NCBI RefSeq assembly: GCF_900141795.1
Contig: NZ_FSRE01000001.1
Location: 248,001 to 312,000 of the forward strand
DNA length: 64,000 nucleotides
Origin: Sulfurivirga caldicuralii
GTDB lineage: Bacteria; Pseudomonadota; Gammaproteobacteria; Thiomicrospirales; Thiomicrospiraceae
Direction of reading: 5' to 3'
The position numbers and the translations under genes were made by a program. Shown one piece after another: positions 1 through 10,395 of the stretch; positions within the stretch are counted from its first letter, which is position 1, and every line of letters starts with the position of its first letter. The notes under the pieces were generated by a model. The model did no database searches. It had not been told where the DNA came from and was given only the letters and a program-made list of their open reading frames with translations.

Positions 1-312
1 CGTTTTGCGCGCATCTCTCCGCAGAAAGCACGTCTGGTTGCTGACCTGATTCGCGGAAAGAGCGCAGAAGAAGCTGTCAATATTCTGGCATTTAGTAACC
101 AGAAGGCGGCCAAGCTGTTTTACAAGGTGCTGCAGAGTGCCATCTCGAACGCCGAAAACAATGAGGGCGCTGATATCGATGAGCTGAAAGTGACGTCTGT
201 CTATGTCAACGAAGGCCCTCGCCTGAAGCGTCTGCGTGCACGTGCCAAGGGTCGTGCAAACCGTATCCTCAAGCGCACCAGTCATCTGACTGTTGTCGTT
301 GGCGACAAGTAA
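1..312 (+). CDS. rplV: 50S ribosomal protein L22, 5' end outside the window
   Basis: Large-subunit protein lining the exit tunnel. The frame is open from base 1 ([20 protein letters not shown]) and ends at TAA 310-312, so the first few residues lie outside the window. The C-terminal part keeps the family pattern: the [20 protein letters not shown] stretch is the conserved tunnel beta-hairpin, followed by a basic tail. It is followed 11 bases later by rpsC, the normal order in the S10 operon. The function is certain from family identity; the true start cannot be seen. Confidence 0.97.
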   Translation, partial: RFARISPQKARLVADLIRGKSAEEAVNILAFSNQKAAKLFYKVLQSAISNAENNEGADIDELKVTSVYVNEGPRLKRLRARAKGRANRILKRTSHLTVVVGDK

Positions 313-323
313 GGAGTTTAGAG

Positions 324-1022
324 ATGGGACAGAAAGTACATCCGGTAGGCATTCGCCTCGGCATTACCAAGGACTGGAATGCGCGCTGGTTTGCCGACAG
401 CAAGAACTATGCGGACTTCCTCAACAGTGATGTCGAGGTGCGCAATTACGTAATGAAAAAACTGTCACACGCCAATGTGAGCAAGGTTCACATCGAGCGT
501 GTGGCCAATGGTGTGCGCCTGACGATCTTTACCGCCCGTCCAGGTGTGGTAATCGGCAAGAAAGGCGAAGACATCGAAAAGCTGAAGGCTGAACTGACCG
601 GCATGCTGGGCATGGCGGTCAATATCGATATCTACGAAATCAAGAAGCCCGAGCTGGATGCCAAGCTGGTGGCCGATAGCATCGCGCAACAGCTTGAGAA
701 GCGCATCATGTTCCGTCGTGCCATGAAGCGTGCTGTTGGCAATGCCATGCGCCTTGGTGCCGAAGGTGTCAAGGTAATGGTATCCGGCCGTCTGAATGGT
801 GCTGAAATTGCGCGTACCGAATGGTACCGCGAAGGTCGTGTGCCGCTGCACACTTTCCGTGCCGACATTGATTATGCGTTTAGCGAAGCTGACACCACCT
901 ACGGCAAGATCGGCGTAAAAGTCTGGATCTTCAAGGGTGAGCGCCTTGGCAAGTTGCCGCTTGATCTGCACAAGCAGGAAAGCGGTCGTCGTGATCAAAA
1001 AGGCAGAAAAGGCCGTAGATAA
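324..1022 (+). CDS. rpsC: 30S ribosomal protein S3
   Basis: Small-subunit head protein at the mRNA entry site. The protein has 232 residues, the usual length for proteobacteria. It opens [14 protein letters not shown] and contains the type II KH domain with its GxxG-type loop ([15 protein letters not shown], about residues 72-86), then the C-terminal domain with [18 protein letters not shown]. The ATG is preceded by GGAG. It lies between rplV and rplP in the S10 operon and is presumably under that operon's control. Confidence 0.98.
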   Translation: MGQKVHPVGIRLGITKDWNARWFADSKNYADFLNSDVEVRNYVMKKLSHANVSKVHIERVANGVRLTIFTARPGVVIGKKGEDIEKLKAELTGMLGMAVNIDIYEIKKPELDAKLVADSIAQQLEKRIMFRRAMKRAVGNAMRLGAEGVKVMVSGRLNGAEIARTEWYREGRVPLHTFRADIDYAFSEADTTYGKIGVKVWIFKGERLGKLPLDLHKQESGRRDQKGRKGRR

Positions 1023-1036
1023 GAAGGAATCGCACC

Positions 1037-1450
1037 ATGTTGATGCCAAAACGTACGAAATATAGAAAGGTCCAGAAAGGCCGCAACCGTGGCCTGGCGC
1101 AGGCGGGCAACAAGGTCAGCTTTGGTGAATACGGCCTGAAGGCGCTTGAGCGTGGCCGTATCACGTCTCGTCAGATCGAAGCTGCACGTCGTGCCATGAC
1201 ACGCCATGTTCGCCGCGGTGCCAAGATCTGGATCCGGATCTTTCCTGACAAGCCGATTACTCAGAAACCGCTTGAAGTGCGTATGGGTAAGGGTAAAGGT
1301 AGCGTGGAATATTGGGTTGCAGAAGTTCAGCCCGGCCGCGTAATGTTTGAGATGCAGGGTGTGGACGAAAGCGTTGCACGCCGTGCCTTCGAGCTGGCGG
1401 CAGCAAAACTGCCTATCAAGTCCCAGTTCGTAATCAGATCGGTGATGTGA
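1037..1450 (+). CDS. rplP: 50S ribosomal protein L16
   Basis: L16 helps organise the A-site region of the 50S subunit. The protein is 137 residues, the family length, starting [15 protein letters not shown] and carrying the conserved [14 protein letters not shown] segment. Its stop is followed after 1 base by the rpmC start, so the two are tightly coupled. The ATG at 1037 fits the conserved N-terminus; a second in-frame ATG two codons later would remove residues conserved in homologs. Confidence 0.98.
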   Translation: MLMPKRTKYRKVQKGRNRGLAQAGNKVSFGEYGLKALERGRITSRQIEAARRAMTRHVRRGAKIWIRIFPDKPITQKPLEVRMGKGKGSVEYWVAEVQPGRVMFEMQGVDESVARRAFELAAAKLPIKSQFVIRSVM

Positions 1451-1451
1451 T

Positions 1452-1643
1452 ATGGATACCAAGACACTGCGTGAAAAGTCCGTTGATGAGCTGAAGGGGG
1501 TTTTGAACGACCTGCTCAAGGAACAGTTCAATCTGCGCATGCAGCATGCCACCGGGCAGTTGCAGAATACGGCACAGTTGCGCAAGGTGCGCCGTGACGT
1601 CGCGCGGGTTAAAACCCTGATTCGTGAAAAAGTGAGTGCTTGA
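1452..1643 (+). CDS. rpmC: 50S ribosomal protein L29
   Basis: A small helical protein near the tunnel exit, 63 residues. It begins [20 protein letters not shown] and has the family motif [35 protein letters not shown], here mentioned in two parts: the LRMQ motif and the RRDIAR-like motif (RRDVARVKT). It ends just before the rpsQ start, as in other S10 operons. Confidence 0.97.
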   Translation: MDTKTLREKSVDELKGVLNDLLKEQFNLRMQHATGQLQNTAQLRKVRRDVARVKTLIREKVSA

Positions 1644-1645
1644 TT

Positions 1646-1906
1646 ATGAGTGAAAACAAACAGGCTCGTACCGCCAAGGGTGTGGTGGTCTCCAACGGCA
1701 TGGACAAGTCCATTGTCGTGCGTGTGGACCGCTATGTTAAGCACCCCAAGTACAAGAAGTTCGTGCGCAAGTCGACTAAAATCATGGCGCACGACGAAAA
1801 CAACGAATGTAATGTGGGCGATACCGTAACTGTGGTAGAATCACGCCCAATTTCAAAACACAAGAGCTGGAAGCTGGTTCGTATCGACGAACGCGCTGCG
1901 CGCTAA
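1646..1906 (+). CDS. rpsQ: 30S ribosomal protein S17
   Basis: Primary 16S rRNA-binding protein with an OB fold, 86 residues from the ATG at 1646 ([17 protein letters not shown]). A TTG two codons upstream (1640) is also in frame but overlaps the end of rpmC, and the ATG matches the family N-terminus better. Conserved segments include [15 protein letters not shown] and the [15 protein letters not shown] strand. It is the last gene of the S10 operon; a 125-base gap with a promoter-like sequence follows. Confidence 0.97.
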   Translation: MSENKQARTAKGVVVSNGMDKSIVVRVDRYVKHPKYKKFVRKSTKIMAHDENNECNVGDTVTVVESRPISKHKSWKLVRIDERAAR

Positions 1907-1964
1907 TCGATAAAAAGCTGACTTTCGAGTGCCGCTTCTTTGGCTAAGCCTGATTCTCAGGAAC

Positions 1965-1993
1965 TGGCCAAATTAGCGGTATTGGTGTATACT
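1965..1993 (+). promoter_or_regulatory. Putative spc operon promoter
   Basis: Within the 125-base gap between rpsQ and rplN, TGGCCA (1965-1970, 4 of 6 to TTGACA) is separated by 17 bases from TATACT (1988-1993, 5 of 6 to TATAAT), with TG directly before the -10 box. In E. coli the spc operon also starts at rplN. The match is by eye and no transcript data are available. Confidence 0.5.
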
Positions 1994-2031
1994 TTTATTT
2001 TTTTTCCGCGGTTGGAAAGTGGAGTGCCGCT

Positions 2032-2397
2032 ATGATTCAAATGCAAACAGTTCTGGATGTCGCTGATAACAGTGGCGCCAAGAAAGTTCAGTGCATCAAG
2101 GTGCTGGGCGGCTCGAAGCGGCGTTACGCTTCGGTTGGCGATGTTATCAAGGTGTCCGTTAAAGAGGCTGCCCCTCGTGGGCGTGTCAAGAAGGGTGATG
2201 TATACAACGCTGTTGTAGTTCGTACTGCAAAGGGTGTTCGTCGCCCCGACGGCTCGCTGATCAAGTTTGACGGCAATGCGGCTGTCATCCTGAATCAGAA
2301 GCTTGAGCCCATTGGAACACGTATCTTTGGCCCTGTTACACGCGAGCTGCGCGACAAGTTCATGAAGATCGTCTCGCTTGCGCCAGAAGTTATTTAA
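2032..2397 (+). CDS. rplN: 50S ribosomal protein L14
   Basis: Intersubunit-bridge protein, 121 residues, starting [20 protein letters not shown], which is the family signature start. The conserved [19 protein letters not shown] and [14 protein letters not shown] segments are present. It is the first gene of the spc operon in this genome, behind a promoter-like sequence at 1965-1993, and is followed closely by rplX. Confidence 0.98.
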   Translation: MIQMQTVLDVADNSGAKKVQCIKVLGGSKRRYASVGDVIKVSVKEAAPRGRVKKGDVYNAVVVRTAKGVRRPDGSLIKFDGNAAVILNQKLEPIGTRIFGPVTRELRDKFMKIVSLAPEVI

Positions 2398-2408
2398 AGG
2401 TGAAAGAG

Positions 2409-2723
2409 ATGAACCGAATCAAGAAAGGCGATGAAGTAATCGTTATTGCCGGCAAGGATAAGGGCAAGCGCGGCACTGTGTCCAAGGTGTTGGCCAATGG
2501 CAAGGTGATTGTCGACGGCATTAACTTGGCGAAGAAGCACGTGAAGCCCAATCCTATGACGGGTGAGCAGGGCGGTATCGTTAACAAGGAGATGCCGATT
2601 CATGCATCCAATGTTGCACTGTACAACCCTGAAACCGGCAAGGGGGACCGAGTTGGCTTCCGCATGGAAGGTGACAAGAAGGTGCGTTTTTTCAAGTCAA
2701 CCGGCAAAGCCGTTGATGCTTAA
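2409..2723 (+). CDS. rplX: 50S ribosomal protein L24
   Basis: Assembly-initiator protein of the large subunit with a KOW motif ([21 protein letters not shown], residues 7-27, quoted here only for location). The ATG at 2409 ([10 protein letters not shown]) has an AAAGG ribosome binding site 8 bases upstream; an in-frame GTG at 2400 overlaps that site and is less likely. The protein has 104 residues, the usual length. It is followed by rplE. Confidence 0.96.
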   Translation: MNRIKKGDEVIVIAGKDKGKRGTVSKVLANGKVIVDGINLAKKHVKPNPMTGEQGGIVNKEMPIHASNVALYNPETGKGDRVGFRMEGDKKVRFFKSTGKAVDA

Positions 2724-2738
2724 GGTTTGGTGACAGAA

Positions 2739-3278
2739 ATGGCAAGACTGAAAGAGCAGTACAAGAAAGAGGTTTTGCCCAAACTGATGGAACAGTTTGG
2801 ATACAAGACCCCAATGCAGGCGCCACGTCTGACCAAGATCACCCTGAACATGGGTGTGGGCGAAGCCCTGGGCGACAAGAAGGTTCTCGACAACGCAATG
2901 GCAGATATGGCAGCAATCGCCGGCCAGAAGCCTATCAAGACACTTGCACGCAAGTCTGTTGCGGGCTTCAAGCTGCGTGCAGGCTGGCCCATCGGCTGCA
3001 AGGTTACCCTGCGTGGTGAACGCATGTATGAGTTTCTTGATCGTCTGATCAATATCGCCCTGCCGCGCGTGCGTGACTTCCGTGGTGTCAGTGCCAAGTC
3101 CTTTGATGGTCGTGGCAACTACAACATGGGGATCAAGGAACAGATCATTTTCCCTGAAATTGAATTTGAGAAGGTAGACGCCATTCGCGGGATGGATATC
3201 AACATCACCACGACTGCGGATACCGATGAAGAAGCAAAAGCGCTGCTCGAAGCGTTCAACTTCCCGTTTAAAAAGTAA
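2739..3278 (+). CDS. rplE: 50S ribosomal protein L5
   Basis: 5S rRNA-binding protein of the central protuberance. The ATG at 2739 gives [20 protein letters not shown], 179 residues, which matches the proteobacterial length exactly; a TTG at 2727 in the same frame would add four residues overlapping the Shine-Dalgarno region. Conserved parts include [35 protein letters not shown] and the EQIIFPEI segment. In E. coli the S8 repressor site lies at the start of this gene; I did not attempt to fold it here. Confidence 0.97.
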   Translation: MARLKEQYKKEVLPKLMEQFGYKTPMQAPRLTKITLNMGVGEALGDKKVLDNAMADMAAIAGQKPIKTLARKSVAGFKLRAGWPIGCKVTLRGERMYEFLDRLINIALPRVRDFRGVSAKSFDGRGNYNMGIKEQIIFPEIEFEKVDAIRGMDINITTTADTDEEAKALLEAFNFPFKK

Positions 3279-3290
3279 AGGTGTGCAGTA

Positions 3291-3596
3291 ATGGCTAAGA
3301 AATCCATGGTCGCGCGTGAACTGAAGCGCATCAAGACTGTACAGAAGTACGCTGAGAAACGCGCCAAGCTGAAAGCAATTGCTAATGACTTGAGCCGCCC
3401 GTTTGAAGAGCGAATGGAAGCGCTGGAGAAGCTGAACAAGCTGCCTCGCAATGCTTCACCTGTACGGGTACAGCGTCGCTGTCGTATCACTGGTCGACCG
3501 CACGCGGTCTATAGAAAATTTGGTCTTTCTCGGAACATGATTCGCCAGCTGGGTATGCAGGGCGATATTCCTGGCCTGAAGAAAGCAAGTTGGTAA
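3291..3596 (+). CDS. rpsN: 30S ribosomal protein S14 (zinc-free type)
   Basis: Head-domain protein of the 30S subunit, 101 residues beginning [17 protein letters not shown]. It has [20 protein letters not shown] and lacks the CxxC...CxxC zinc ribbon of the short S14 form, so this is the long zinc-independent type. It sits between rplE and rpsH in spc order. Confidence 0.97.
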   Translation: MAKKSMVARELKRIKTVQKYAEKRAKLKAIANDLSRPFEERMEALEKLNKLPRNASPVRVQRRCRITGRPHAVYRKFGLSRNMIRQLGMQGDIPGLKKASW

Positions 3597-3608
3597 GGAT
3601 AAATAACC

Positions 3609-4004
3609 ATGAGTATGTCTGATCCTATCGCAGATATGTTGACACGCATTCGCAATGCGCAGATGGCTAACCACGAAACCGTGGTCGTGCCCAGCTCCAA
3701 GCTGAAAAGGGCGCTGCTGGATGTGCTGTCCGCAGAAGGTTATATCAACGGCTACGAAGTCAAGGATAACGGCGGCAAGCCCGAGCTTGTCATCAATCTG
3801 AAGTACTATCAGGGCAAGCCCGTTATCGCTGAAGTAAAGCGCGTAAGCCGTCCCGGACTGCGTGTCTACAAGAAAAAGGACGAGCTTCCCAAGGTCATGG
3901 GGGGCCTGGGTATCGCGATTGTGTCAACGTCTAAGGGTGTGATGACCGATCACCAGGCGCGCAAGGCGGGCCTCGGTGGTGAAGTCGTCTGCACCGTTGC
4001 ATAA
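3609..4004 (+). CDS. rpsH: 30S ribosomal protein S8
   Basis: 16S rRNA central-domain binder, and the translational repressor of the spc operon in E. coli. The protein has 131 residues, starting [20 protein letters not shown]. The C-terminal [20 protein letters not shown] stretch is the conserved rRNA-binding signature. Start and length agree with the family. Confidence 0.98.
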   Translation: MSMSDPIADMLTRIRNAQMANHETVVVPSSKLKRALLDVLSAEGYINGYEVKDNGGKPELVINLKYYQGKPVIAEVKRVSRPGLRVYKKKDELPKVMGGLGIAIVSTSKGVMTDHQARKAGLGGEVVCTVA

Positions 4005-4015
4005 GGAGCGTCACA

Positions 4016-4549
4016 ATGTCTCGTATTGCCAAGAATCCCGTGACGATCCCTTCTGGCGTCGAAATCAAGGTTGACGGCCAGCAAGTGACAGTTAAGGGTC
4101 CCAAGGGATCCATTAGTAAAACGTTTAATGATGCGGTTGAAATTAAGGTTGAAGACAGTCTGGTCGTATTCGCACCCCGTGAAGGCTACAGCAATGGTTG
4201 GGCGCAGGCTGGTACCGCACGCTCCATCGTCAACAACATGGTGACAGGTGTCACTCAGGGTTTCGAAAAGAAGCTGCAGCTCGTCGGTGTTGGTTATCGT
4301 GCACAGGCACAGGGCAACGTGCTGAACCTGACCCTCGGTTTCTCTCACCCGGTTGCGCACAAGTTGCCTGAAGGCATCACTGCAGAGACCCCGTCCCAGA
4401 CAGAAATCGTCATCAAGGGTGTGGACAAGCAGAAGGTGGGCCAGGTGGCTGCAGAGATTCGCGCCTACCGTCCGCCTGAGCCTTACAAGGGCAAGGGTGT
4501 TCGCTATGCAGACGAATACATTCTGCGTAAAGAAGCTAAGAAGAAATAA
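4016..4549 (+). CDS. rplF: 50S ribosomal protein L6
   Basis: Protein near the factor-binding site, 177 residues made of two similar halves. It starts [21 protein letters not shown]; the C-terminal half carries the conserved [17 protein letters not shown] signature. It follows rpsH by 11 bases and precedes rplR, normal spc order. Confidence 0.98.
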   Translation: MSRIAKNPVTIPSGVEIKVDGQQVTVKGPKGSISKTFNDAVEIKVEDSLVVFAPREGYSNGWAQAGTARSIVNNMVTGVTQGFEKKLQLVGVGYRAQAQGNVLNLTLGFSHPVAHKLPEGITAETPSQTEIVIKGVDKQKVGQVAAEIRAYRPPEPYKGKGVRYADEYILRKEAKKK

Positions 4550-4560
4550 GGTATAGGGCA

Positions 4561-4914
4561 ATGGATAAGAAAAAAGCGCGTTTGCGTCGAGCTCGCAAAA
4601 CCCGTGGCAAGATTGCGCGCCTGCGCATGCCTCGCCTGTCCGTTCACCGTACGCCGCGTCATATCTACGCACAGGTGATCGATGCTGATGGCAGCACGGT
4701 GATTGCAGCGTGTTCGACCGTTCAGTCAGACATCAAGAGCCAGCTGGAAAAAACCGGCAACAAGACTGCAGCCGAGCTGGTAGGCAAAACAATTGCAGAG
4801 AAGGCCAAGGCGGCCGGCGTAACCAAGGTTGCGTTCGATCGTTCCGGTTTTCAATATCACGGTCGCGTTCAGGCGCTGGCAGATGCCGCGCGTGAAAACG
4901 GTCTGGAATTCTAA
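4561..4914 (+). CDS. rplR: 50S ribosomal protein L18
   Basis: 5S rRNA-binding protein of the central protuberance, 117 residues. The basic N-terminus ([18 protein letters not shown]) and the conserved [17 protein letters not shown] and C-terminal [20 protein letters not shown] segments are clear. ATG at 4561 follows a weak AAGG site. Confidence 0.97.
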   Translation: MDKKKARLRRARKTRGKIARLRMPRLSVHRTPRHIYAQVIDADGSTVIAACSTVQSDIKSQLEKTGNKTAAELVGKTIAEKAKAAGVTKVAFDRSGFQYHGRVQALADAARENGLEF

Positions 4915-4926
4915 GAAGGGTGAGCT

Positions 4927-5436
4927 ATGTCTTCACGTGAAATGAAGGAAAACCAGGAAGAGCTGATTGAAAAGCTCGTCTCCGTGCGCCGCGTTGCCAA
5001 GGTGGTGAAGGGTGGTCGCGTATTTGGCTTCTCGGCCCTGTGTGTCGTCGGTGACGGCAAGGGTCGCGTAGGGTACGCCAATGCCAAGGCTGCGGAAGTG
5101 CCTGTAGCCATCAAGAAGGCAATGGAAAAGGCGCGTCGCAACATGCGCAAGGTGCGCCTGAACAATAACACTATTCAGTATCCCATCAACTTCAAACAGG
5201 GTGCGGCGCATATCATCATGCTGCCAGCTTCTGAAGGTACGGGAACCATCGCCGGCGGTGCGATGCGTGCAGTGCTGGAAGCTGCGGGCGTAAAGGACGT
5301 ACTGGCGAAATGTGTTGGTACGACACGTCCCGTTAACGTTGTCCGTGCAACGGCCGATGCGCTGGCTTCCATGAGCAGTCCTGAAGAAGTGGCAGCGAAG
5401 CGTGGCAAGCGCGTCGAAGAAATCGTAGGTGAATAA
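4927..5436 (+). CDS. rpsE: 30S ribosomal protein S5
   Basis: Decoding-fidelity protein, 169 residues. It contains the double-stranded RNA-binding-like N-terminal domain ([19 protein letters not shown]) and the C-terminal domain with [13 protein letters not shown]-type loop ([20 protein letters not shown]). Followed 2 bases later by rpmD. Confidence 0.98.
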   Translation: MSSREMKENQEELIEKLVSVRRVAKVVKGGRVFGFSALCVVGDGKGRVGYANAKAAEVPVAIKKAMEKARRNMRKVRLNNNTIQYPINFKQGAAHIIMLPASEGTGTIAGGAMRAVLEAAGVKDVLAKCVGTTRPVNVVRATADALASMSSPEEVAAKRGKRVEEIVGE

Positions 5437-5438
5437 TC

Positions 5439-5624
5439 ATGGCTGACAAGAAGATCAAAGTAACTCTGGTTAAGAGCCTGATTGGTCGTCTGCCCAAACA
5501 CAAGGCGTGCGTGCACGGTCTGGGTCTGCGCAAGATCAATCAGACGCGCGAAGTACTCGACACGCCTGAAAACCGCGGCATGATCAATAAAGTGGCATAT
5601 CTGCTGAAGGTAGAGGAAGCTTAA
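5439..5624 (+). CDS. rpmD: 50S ribosomal protein L30
   Basis: A 61-residue large-subunit protein starting [19 protein letters not shown] with the family [16 protein letters not shown] segment. It is packed between rpsE and rplO with 1-2 base gaps, indicating translational coupling. Confidence 0.97.
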   Translation: MADKKIKVTLVKSLIGRLPKHKACVHGLGLRKINQTREVLDTPENRGMINKVAYLLKVEEA

Positions 5625-5625
5625 G

Positions 5626-6060
5626 ATGCGTTTGAATACACTCAAGCCTGCAGAAGGCGCAAAGAAGGCCAAGAAGCGTGTCGGCCGTGGTCCAGGTTCC
5701 GGCCTGGGCAAAATGGGCGGACGTGGACACAAGGGCCAGAAATCCCGTTCAGGCGGATTCCACAAGGTTGGATTTGAAGGCGGCCAGATGCCGATCCAGC
5801 GTCGTTTGCCCAAGTTCGGCTTCACCTCACGCAAGTCCCTGCGCCATCAGGAAGTGCGTCTGCACGAGCTGAACAAGGTGGATGCCGATGTGATCGATCT
5901 GGCAGCCCTCAAGGCTGCTGACGTGGTCAATGAAAACGTTCTGACCGTCAAGATCGTTCTGTCTGGTGAAATCACCAAACCGGTCAAGGTTGTTGGTATT
6001 CCCTGCACCAAGGGTGCCAAGGCCGCGATTGAAGCAGCCGGTGGCAGCGTAGAAGCCTGA
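5626..6060 (+). CDS. rplO: 50S ribosomal protein L15
   Basis: Late-assembly protein, 144 residues, with the glycine- and arginine-rich N-terminal extension ([19 protein letters not shown]) that threads into 23S rRNA, then the globular C-terminal domain. It begins [18 protein letters not shown]. The stop is 1 base before the secY start. Confidence 0.98.
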   Translation: MRLNTLKPAEGAKKAKKRVGRGPGSGLGKMGGRGHKGQKSRSGGFHKVGFEGGQMPIQRRLPKFGFTSRKSLRHQEVRLHELNKVDADVIDLAALKAADVVNENVLTVKIVLSGEITKPVKVVGIPCTKGAKAAIEAAGGSVEA

Positions 6061-6061
6061 T

Positions 6062-7378
6062 ATGAATCCAGCGATCAACTCTGGCCAGGCACGAGCCATC
6101 AATGAGCTGATGAAGCGCATCTGGTTTGTGCTGGGTGCCATTATCGTTTTTCGTCTGGGTGCGCATATTCCGGTGCCGGGTATTGATCCCGATGCGCTGA
6201 AGGCCATGTTCGACCAGCAAAAAGGCACCATCCTGGACATGTTCAATATGTTCTCAGGGGGTGCCTTGAGTCGTTTTTCAGTCTTCGCGCTGGGGATCAT
6301 GCCCTATATTTCTGCGTCCATCATCGTACAGTTGATGAGTCATGTTTCGCCGACCATGTCCCAGTGGCGCAAGGAAGGCGAGGTAGGCAAACGCAAGCTG
6401 ACCAAGTACACCCGCATCGGTACGGTAGTGCTGGCCACCTTCCAGGCCCTCGGTATCGCCATTGCGCTGGAGTCCCAGAGCATCGGCGGCCATAGCGTGG
6501 TGATCGATCCTGGCTTTACATTCAAACTGATCGCCGTGACCACGTTGGTGGCAGGAACGGTCTTTTTGATGTGGCTGGGTGAGCAGATCACGGAACGTGG
6601 GTTGGGTAACGGCATTTCCATCATCATCTTCGCCGGTATTGTTGCCGGGTTGCCTGCTGCATTGGGTGGTACCTTTGAGCAGGTCCGCACAGGCAGCATG
6701 CATACGATTACGGTGTTCGTGCTGCTGGGTCTGATCATTGCTGTGACAGCCTTTGTGGTGTTCATGGAGCGTGCGCAGCGCCGTATCCCGATTCAGTATT
6801 CCCAGCAGATGCGCGGTCGCAAGATGTATGGTGGTCAGGAAGGCTTCCTGCCATTGAAGATCAACATGGCCGGGGTGATTCCGCCCATCTTTGCTTCGAG
6901 CATTATTCTGTTCCCCGCGACCATTGCAGGTTGGTTTGGTAGTGCAGAGGGCATGAGCTGGCTCAAGGATTTGGCGACCACGCTGTCGCCGGGTCAGCCG
7001 CTGTATGTCCTGCTCTATGCACTGGCTATTATTTTCTTCTGCTTTTTCTATACGGCGATCGTGTTTGATCCCCGTGAAACGGCAGATAATTTACGCAAGT
7101 CTGGCGCCTTTATTCCGGGTATTCGCCCAGGTGAGGCGACAGCGCGTTACATCAATAAGATCATGGAGCGGCTGACTCTGGCTGGCGCCCTCTACATCAC
7201 CGCAGTGTGCCTGCTGCCGGAGTTCCTGATCTTGTATTGGAATGTTCCGTTCTATTTTGGCGGAACCTCGTTGCTCATCATAGTTGTGGTGGTCATGGAC
7301 TTCATGACTCAGGTCCAGGCGCAGCTGATGAGCAGTCAATATGAGAGCATGATGAAAAAGGCAAAGCTTAAGCGATAG
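6062..7378 (+). CDS. secY: Protein translocase channel subunit SecY
   Basis: Central pore of the Sec translocon in the inner membrane, working with SecE, SecG and SecA. The protein has 438 residues and about ten hydrophobic segments; GMGSGKFL-type family landmarks include [29 protein letters not shown] and the C-terminal cytoplasmic loop [17 protein letters not shown], which contacts the ribosome and SecA. It closes the spc operon. The usual rpmJ gene does not follow: only 83 bases separate secY from rpsM and they hold a promoter-like sequence. Confidence 0.98.
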   Translation: MNPAINSGQARAINELMKRIWFVLGAIIVFRLGAHIPVPGIDPDALKAMFDQQKGTILDMFNMFSGGALSRFSVFALGIMPYISASIIVQLMSHVSPTMSQWRKEGEVGKRKLTKYTRIGTVVLATFQALGIAIALESQSIGGHSVVIDPGFTFKLIAVTTLVAGTVFLMWLGEQITERGLGNGISIIIFAGIVAGLPAALGGTFEQVRTGSMHTITVFVLLGLIIAVTAFVVFMERAQRRIPIQYSQQMRGRKMYGGQEGFLPLKINMAGVIPPIFASSIILFPATIAGWFGSAEGMSWLKDLATTLSPGQPLYVLLYALAIIFFCFFYTAIVFDPRETADNLRKSGAFIPGIRPGEATARYINKIMERLTLAGALYITAVCLLPEFLILYWNVPFYFGGTSLLIIVVVVMDFMTQVQAQLMSSQYESMMKKAKLKR

Positions 7379-7393
7379 CCTCAATCGCTAAGC

Positions 7394-7422
7394 TGGTGAT
7401 AGGCAAGGTACTTGTGTATAAT
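7394..7422 (+). promoter_or_regulatory. Putative alpha operon promoter
   Basis: TGGTGA (7394-7399) and a perfect TATAAT (7417-7422) are spaced by 17 bases, with TG directly before the -10 box, 40 bases before the rpsM start. The -35 match is weak (3 of 6). E. coli also has a promoter before rpsM. Not tested. Confidence 0.5.
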
Positions 7423-7461
7423 TGCCTGTTTTTCCGAATATATTTTTAGGAGAGCGTCAAG

Positions 7462-7818
7462 ATGGCCCGTATTGCCGGCGTTAACTTGCCCCTGAACAAG
7501 CATGTCGTGATCGGTCTGCAAGCCATTTATGGCATCGGTCCGACCACATCCAAGAAAATCTGCGAAGCGGTTAACCTCGATCCGACCAAGAAAGTGCGCG
7601 AGCTGAGCGAGTCCGAACTGGCAGCACTGCGAGAAGAAATCAGCAAGTACAAGATCGAAGGTGACCTGCGTCGCGAAATTTCCATGAATATCAAGCGCCT
7701 GATGGACATGGGCTGCTACCGTGGCATCCGCCATCGCCGCAGTCTGCCTGTCCGTGGCCAGCGCACCAAGACCAATGCGCGTACCCGCAAAGGTCCACGC
7801 AAGCCCATCAAGAAATAA
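7462..7818 (+). CDS. rpsM: 30S ribosomal protein S13
   Basis: Head protein forming bridges to the 50S subunit, 118 residues, starting [20 protein letters not shown]. The helix-two-turn-helix part and the basic tail [20 protein letters not shown] are conserved. A GGAG site precedes the ATG. First gene of the alpha operon. Confidence 0.98.
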   Translation: MARIAGVNLPLNKHVVIGLQAIYGIGPTTSKKICEAVNLDPTKKVRELSESELAALREEISKYKIEGDLRREISMNIKRLMDMGCYRGIRHRRSLPVRGQRTKTNARTRKGPRKPIKK

Positions 7819-7837
7819 GCGAGTGTGAGATTTAGAT

Positions 7838-8230
7838 ATGGCTAAAGGTAAGAAAAATTCACCCAAGAAGAAGATCAAGCAGGTCGTGACCGACGGGGTT
7901 GCGCACGTGCATGCTTCCTTCAACAACACCATCGTGACCATTACCGATCGCTCTGGCAACACACTGTGCTGGGCCACTGCGGGTGGCAGCGGTTTCCGTG
8001 GTTCCCGCAAAAGCACGCCGTTTGCAGCACAGGTTGCAGCAGAGCGTGCTGGCGAGATGGCCAAGGAATACGGCCTGAAGAACCTTGAAGTGAAGGTCAA
8101 GGGGCCAGGCCCGGGTCGAGAATCTGCGGTGCGTGGACTGCATGCTGCCGGCTTCAAGATTACCGCAATCGCTGATGTGACGCCCATTCCTCACAATGGC
8201 TGTCGTCCGCCCAAGAAACGTCGTGTATAA
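7838..8230 (+). CDS. rpsK: 30S ribosomal protein S11
   Basis: Platform protein contacting mRNA and tRNA at the E site, 130 residues. The conserved [20 protein letters not shown] segment and the C-terminal [16 protein letters not shown] tail are typical. Lies between rpsM and rpsD. Confidence 0.98.
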   Translation: MAKGKKNSPKKKIKQVVTDGVAHVHASFNNTIVTITDRSGNTLCWATAGGSGFRGSRKSTPFAAQVAAERAGEMAKEYGLKNLEVKVKGPGPGRESAVRGLHAAGFKITAIADVTPIPHNGCRPPKKRRV

Positions 8231-8243
8231 GGGATAGATCACC

Positions 8244-8864
8244 ATGGCAAGATATATTGGACCCAAGTGTAAATTGATGCGTCGCGAAGGGACGGATCTG
8301 TTCCTGAAGAGCGGCGTGCGTAGCCTCGAATCCAAGTGCAAGATCGATCAGCCACCAGGCGTACACGGTGCGCGTCGTGCACGTGTGACCGAATATGGTC
8401 TGCAGCTGCGCGAGAAGCAGAAGGTGCGTCGCATGTACGGCGTGCTGGAAAAGCAATTCCGCCGCTATTACAAGGAAGCGGATCGCCGCAAGGGTTCTAC
8501 TGGTGTAAACCTGCTGCAACTGCTGGAAACCCGTCTGGATAACGTTGTTTATCGCATGGGCTTTGCCTCTACCCGTGCAGAAGCCCGTCAGCTGGTATCC
8601 CACAAGGCCATCAGCGTGAATGGCAAGACGGTAAATATCCCCTCCTATCAGGTACAGCCCGGTGATGTAGTGGCCGTACGCGAGAAGGCGAAAAACCAGG
8701 CTCGTATCGCCATGGCGATGGATATCGCCCAGCAGCGCGGTCTGCCGAGCTGGGTTGAGGTTGATCCGAAGAAATTCGAAGGTGTCTTCAAGGCGGTACC
8801 TGATCGTTCTGATCTGTCTGCCGACATCCAGGAAAACCTCATCGTCGAGCTTTACTCCAAGTAA
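8244..8864 (+). CDS. rpsD: 30S ribosomal protein S4
   Basis: Primary assembly protein, and in E. coli the translational repressor of the alpha operon. The protein has 206 residues. It starts [20 protein letters not shown] and includes the S4 RNA-binding domain ([20 protein letters not shown], about residues 94-113). It is the zinc-free form as no CxxC cluster is present at the N-terminus. Confidence 0.98.
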   Translation: MARYIGPKCKLMRREGTDLFLKSGVRSLESKCKIDQPPGVHGARRARVTEYGLQLREKQKVRRMYGVLEKQFRRYYKEADRRKGSTGVNLLQLLETRLDNVVYRMGFASTRAEARQLVSHKAISVNGKTVNIPSYQVQPGDVVAVREKAKNQARIAMAMDIAQQRGLPSWVEVDPKKFEGVFKAVPDRSDLSADIQENLIVELYSK

Positions 8865-8887
8865 TCCTGATACGGAGACCGTTACTC

Positions 8888-9877
8888 ATGCAACAGTTTT
8901 TAGAACAAATGCTGACACCGCAGCTGGTGGACGTGAAGCGCTACAGCCCCACGCGCAGCCGTGTGGTGCTGGAGCCGATGGAGCGTGGCTACGGTCACAC
9001 GCTTGGCAATGCGCTGCGTCGCATTCTGCTGTCCTCCATGCCGGGTGCAGCGATTACACAGGTGCAGATCGACGGCGTCCTGCACGAATACTCAGCACTC
9101 GAAGGTGTGCGTGAGGACGTGCTGGAAATCCTCCTGAACCTCAAGGATGTGGCAGTCAAGCTTGACAATCGCGACGAAGCCGAGCTGGTCCTCAGCAAGG
9201 AAGGTCCTGGCGTAGTGACTGCTGGTGACATTCAGCTGGATCATGACGTCGAGATCGCTAACCCTGAGCATGTGATTGCACACCTTTCCGACGGCGCAAA
9301 ACTGGAAATGCGTCTGAAGGTGGAGAAGGGTGTTGGCTATCGTCCTGCCGAGCTGTCCAGCGATAACCAGATCGGTGTACTGCGCCTGGATGCGGGTTTT
9401 TCTCCCGTTGTCACTGTCAGCTACGATGTCGAATCTGCCCGTGTAGAGCAGCGCACAGACCTTGACAAGCTGATCATCGATATCGAAACCAACGGCACCA
9501 TCGATCCTGAAGACGCCATCAAGCTGGCTGCTTCCATCCTGAGCCACCAGCTGAGCGCCTTCGTTGATATGAAGCTGCAGAAGAAGCCTGAAGAGCAACC
9601 GGTTGAGGAGCTGAACATCGATCCGATCTATCTGCAGCCTGTAGATGATCTGGAGCTGACCGTTCGTTCCGCCAACTGCCTCAAGGCCGAGCAGATCTAC
9701 TACATCGGTGATCTGGTACAGCGTACTGAACAACAACTGCTCAAGACCCCCAACCTGGGCAAGAAGTCCCTGCAGGAAATCAAGGACGTGCTTGCACAGC
9801 GGGGTTTGAGCCTGGGAACCAAACTGGACAACTGGCCGCCGGCACAGCTGGCAAACGCCAAGAACGAGTCCGTGTAA
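8888..9877 (+). CDS. rpoA: RNA polymerase alpha subunit
   Basis: Assembly scaffold and activator target of RNA polymerase. The protein has 329 residues: an N-terminal dimerisation domain ([20 protein letters not shown], about 28-47) and a C-terminal domain with helix-hairpin-helix fold ([37 protein letters not shown]) that binds UP elements and activators. It lies between rpsD and rplQ as in other proteobacteria. Confidence 0.98.
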   Translation: MQQFLEQMLTPQLVDVKRYSPTRSRVVLEPMERGYGHTLGNALRRILLSSMPGAAITQVQIDGVLHEYSALEGVREDVLEILLNLKDVAVKLDNRDEAELVLSKEGPGVVTAGDIQLDHDVEIANPEHVIAHLSDGAKLEMRLKVEKGVGYRPAELSSDNQIGVLRLDAGFSPVVTVSYDVESARVEQRTDLDKLIIDIETNGTIDPEDAIKLAASILSHQLSAFVDMKLQKKPEEQPVEELNIDPIYLQPVDDLELTVRSANCLKAEQIYYIGDLVQRTEQQLLKTPNLGKKSLQEIKDVLAQRGLSLGTKLDNWPPAQLANAKNESV

Positions 9878-9894
9878 ACGAAAGGAATTGAACC

Positions 9895-10305
9895 ATGCGT
9901 CATCGTAAGAGTGGTCGTAAATTCAATCGCAACAGTGCGCATCGCAAGGCCATGTTCCGCAACATGTCTGCGTCACTGTTCGAGCATGAAATTATCAAGA
10001 CAACCCTGCCCAAGGCCAAGGAACTGCGTCGCCATGCCGAGCCGCTGATTACCCTGGCTAAGGAAGACACCGTTGCCAACCGTCGTCTGGCCTATGCGCG
10101 ACTGGGCAACAACCACCGTGCACGCGCCATCGTGACCAAGCTGTTTGAAGAGCTGGGTCCCCGCTACAAGGAACGCAACGGTGGCTATCTGCGCATTCTG
10201 AAATGCGGCTTCCGCCCCGGCGACAATGCGCCCATGGCGTACGTTGAGCTGGTGGATCGCCCCGTAGGTGGTGAAGAGGAAGCAGTGGAAGAAGCGGCTG
10301 AATAA
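9895..10305 (+). CDS. rplQ: 50S ribosomal protein L17
   Basis: Large-subunit protein near the tunnel exit, 136 residues. It begins [20 protein letters not shown] and contains the family segments [18 protein letters not shown] and [20 protein letters not shown]. An acidic tail ([12 protein letters not shown]) extends past the folded core. Last gene of the alpha operon, 21 bases before a terminator. Confidence 0.98.
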   Translation: MRHRKSGRKFNRNSAHRKAMFRNMSASLFEHEIIKTTLPKAKELRRHAEPLITLAKEDTVANRRLAYARLGNNHRARAIVTKLFEELGPRYKERNGGYLRILKCGFRPGDNAPMAYVELVDRPVGGEEEAVEEAAE

Positions 10306-10326
10306 TCGGTTGCTTTTGCCATCTCG

Positions 10327-10353
10327 AAAGGCCGGCTTTATGCCGGCCTTTTT
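10327..10353 (+). terminator. Rho-independent terminator of the alpha operon
   Basis: GGCCGGC and GCCGGCC form a GC-rich stem, extended by A-T pairs, around a TTTAT loop, and the stem is followed by a T run (10349-10353). It lies directly after rplQ. Confidence 0.9.
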
Positions 10354-10395
10354 CGTATCGGTCATGTATGTCCGTTCCACGCTACAATTTGTATC

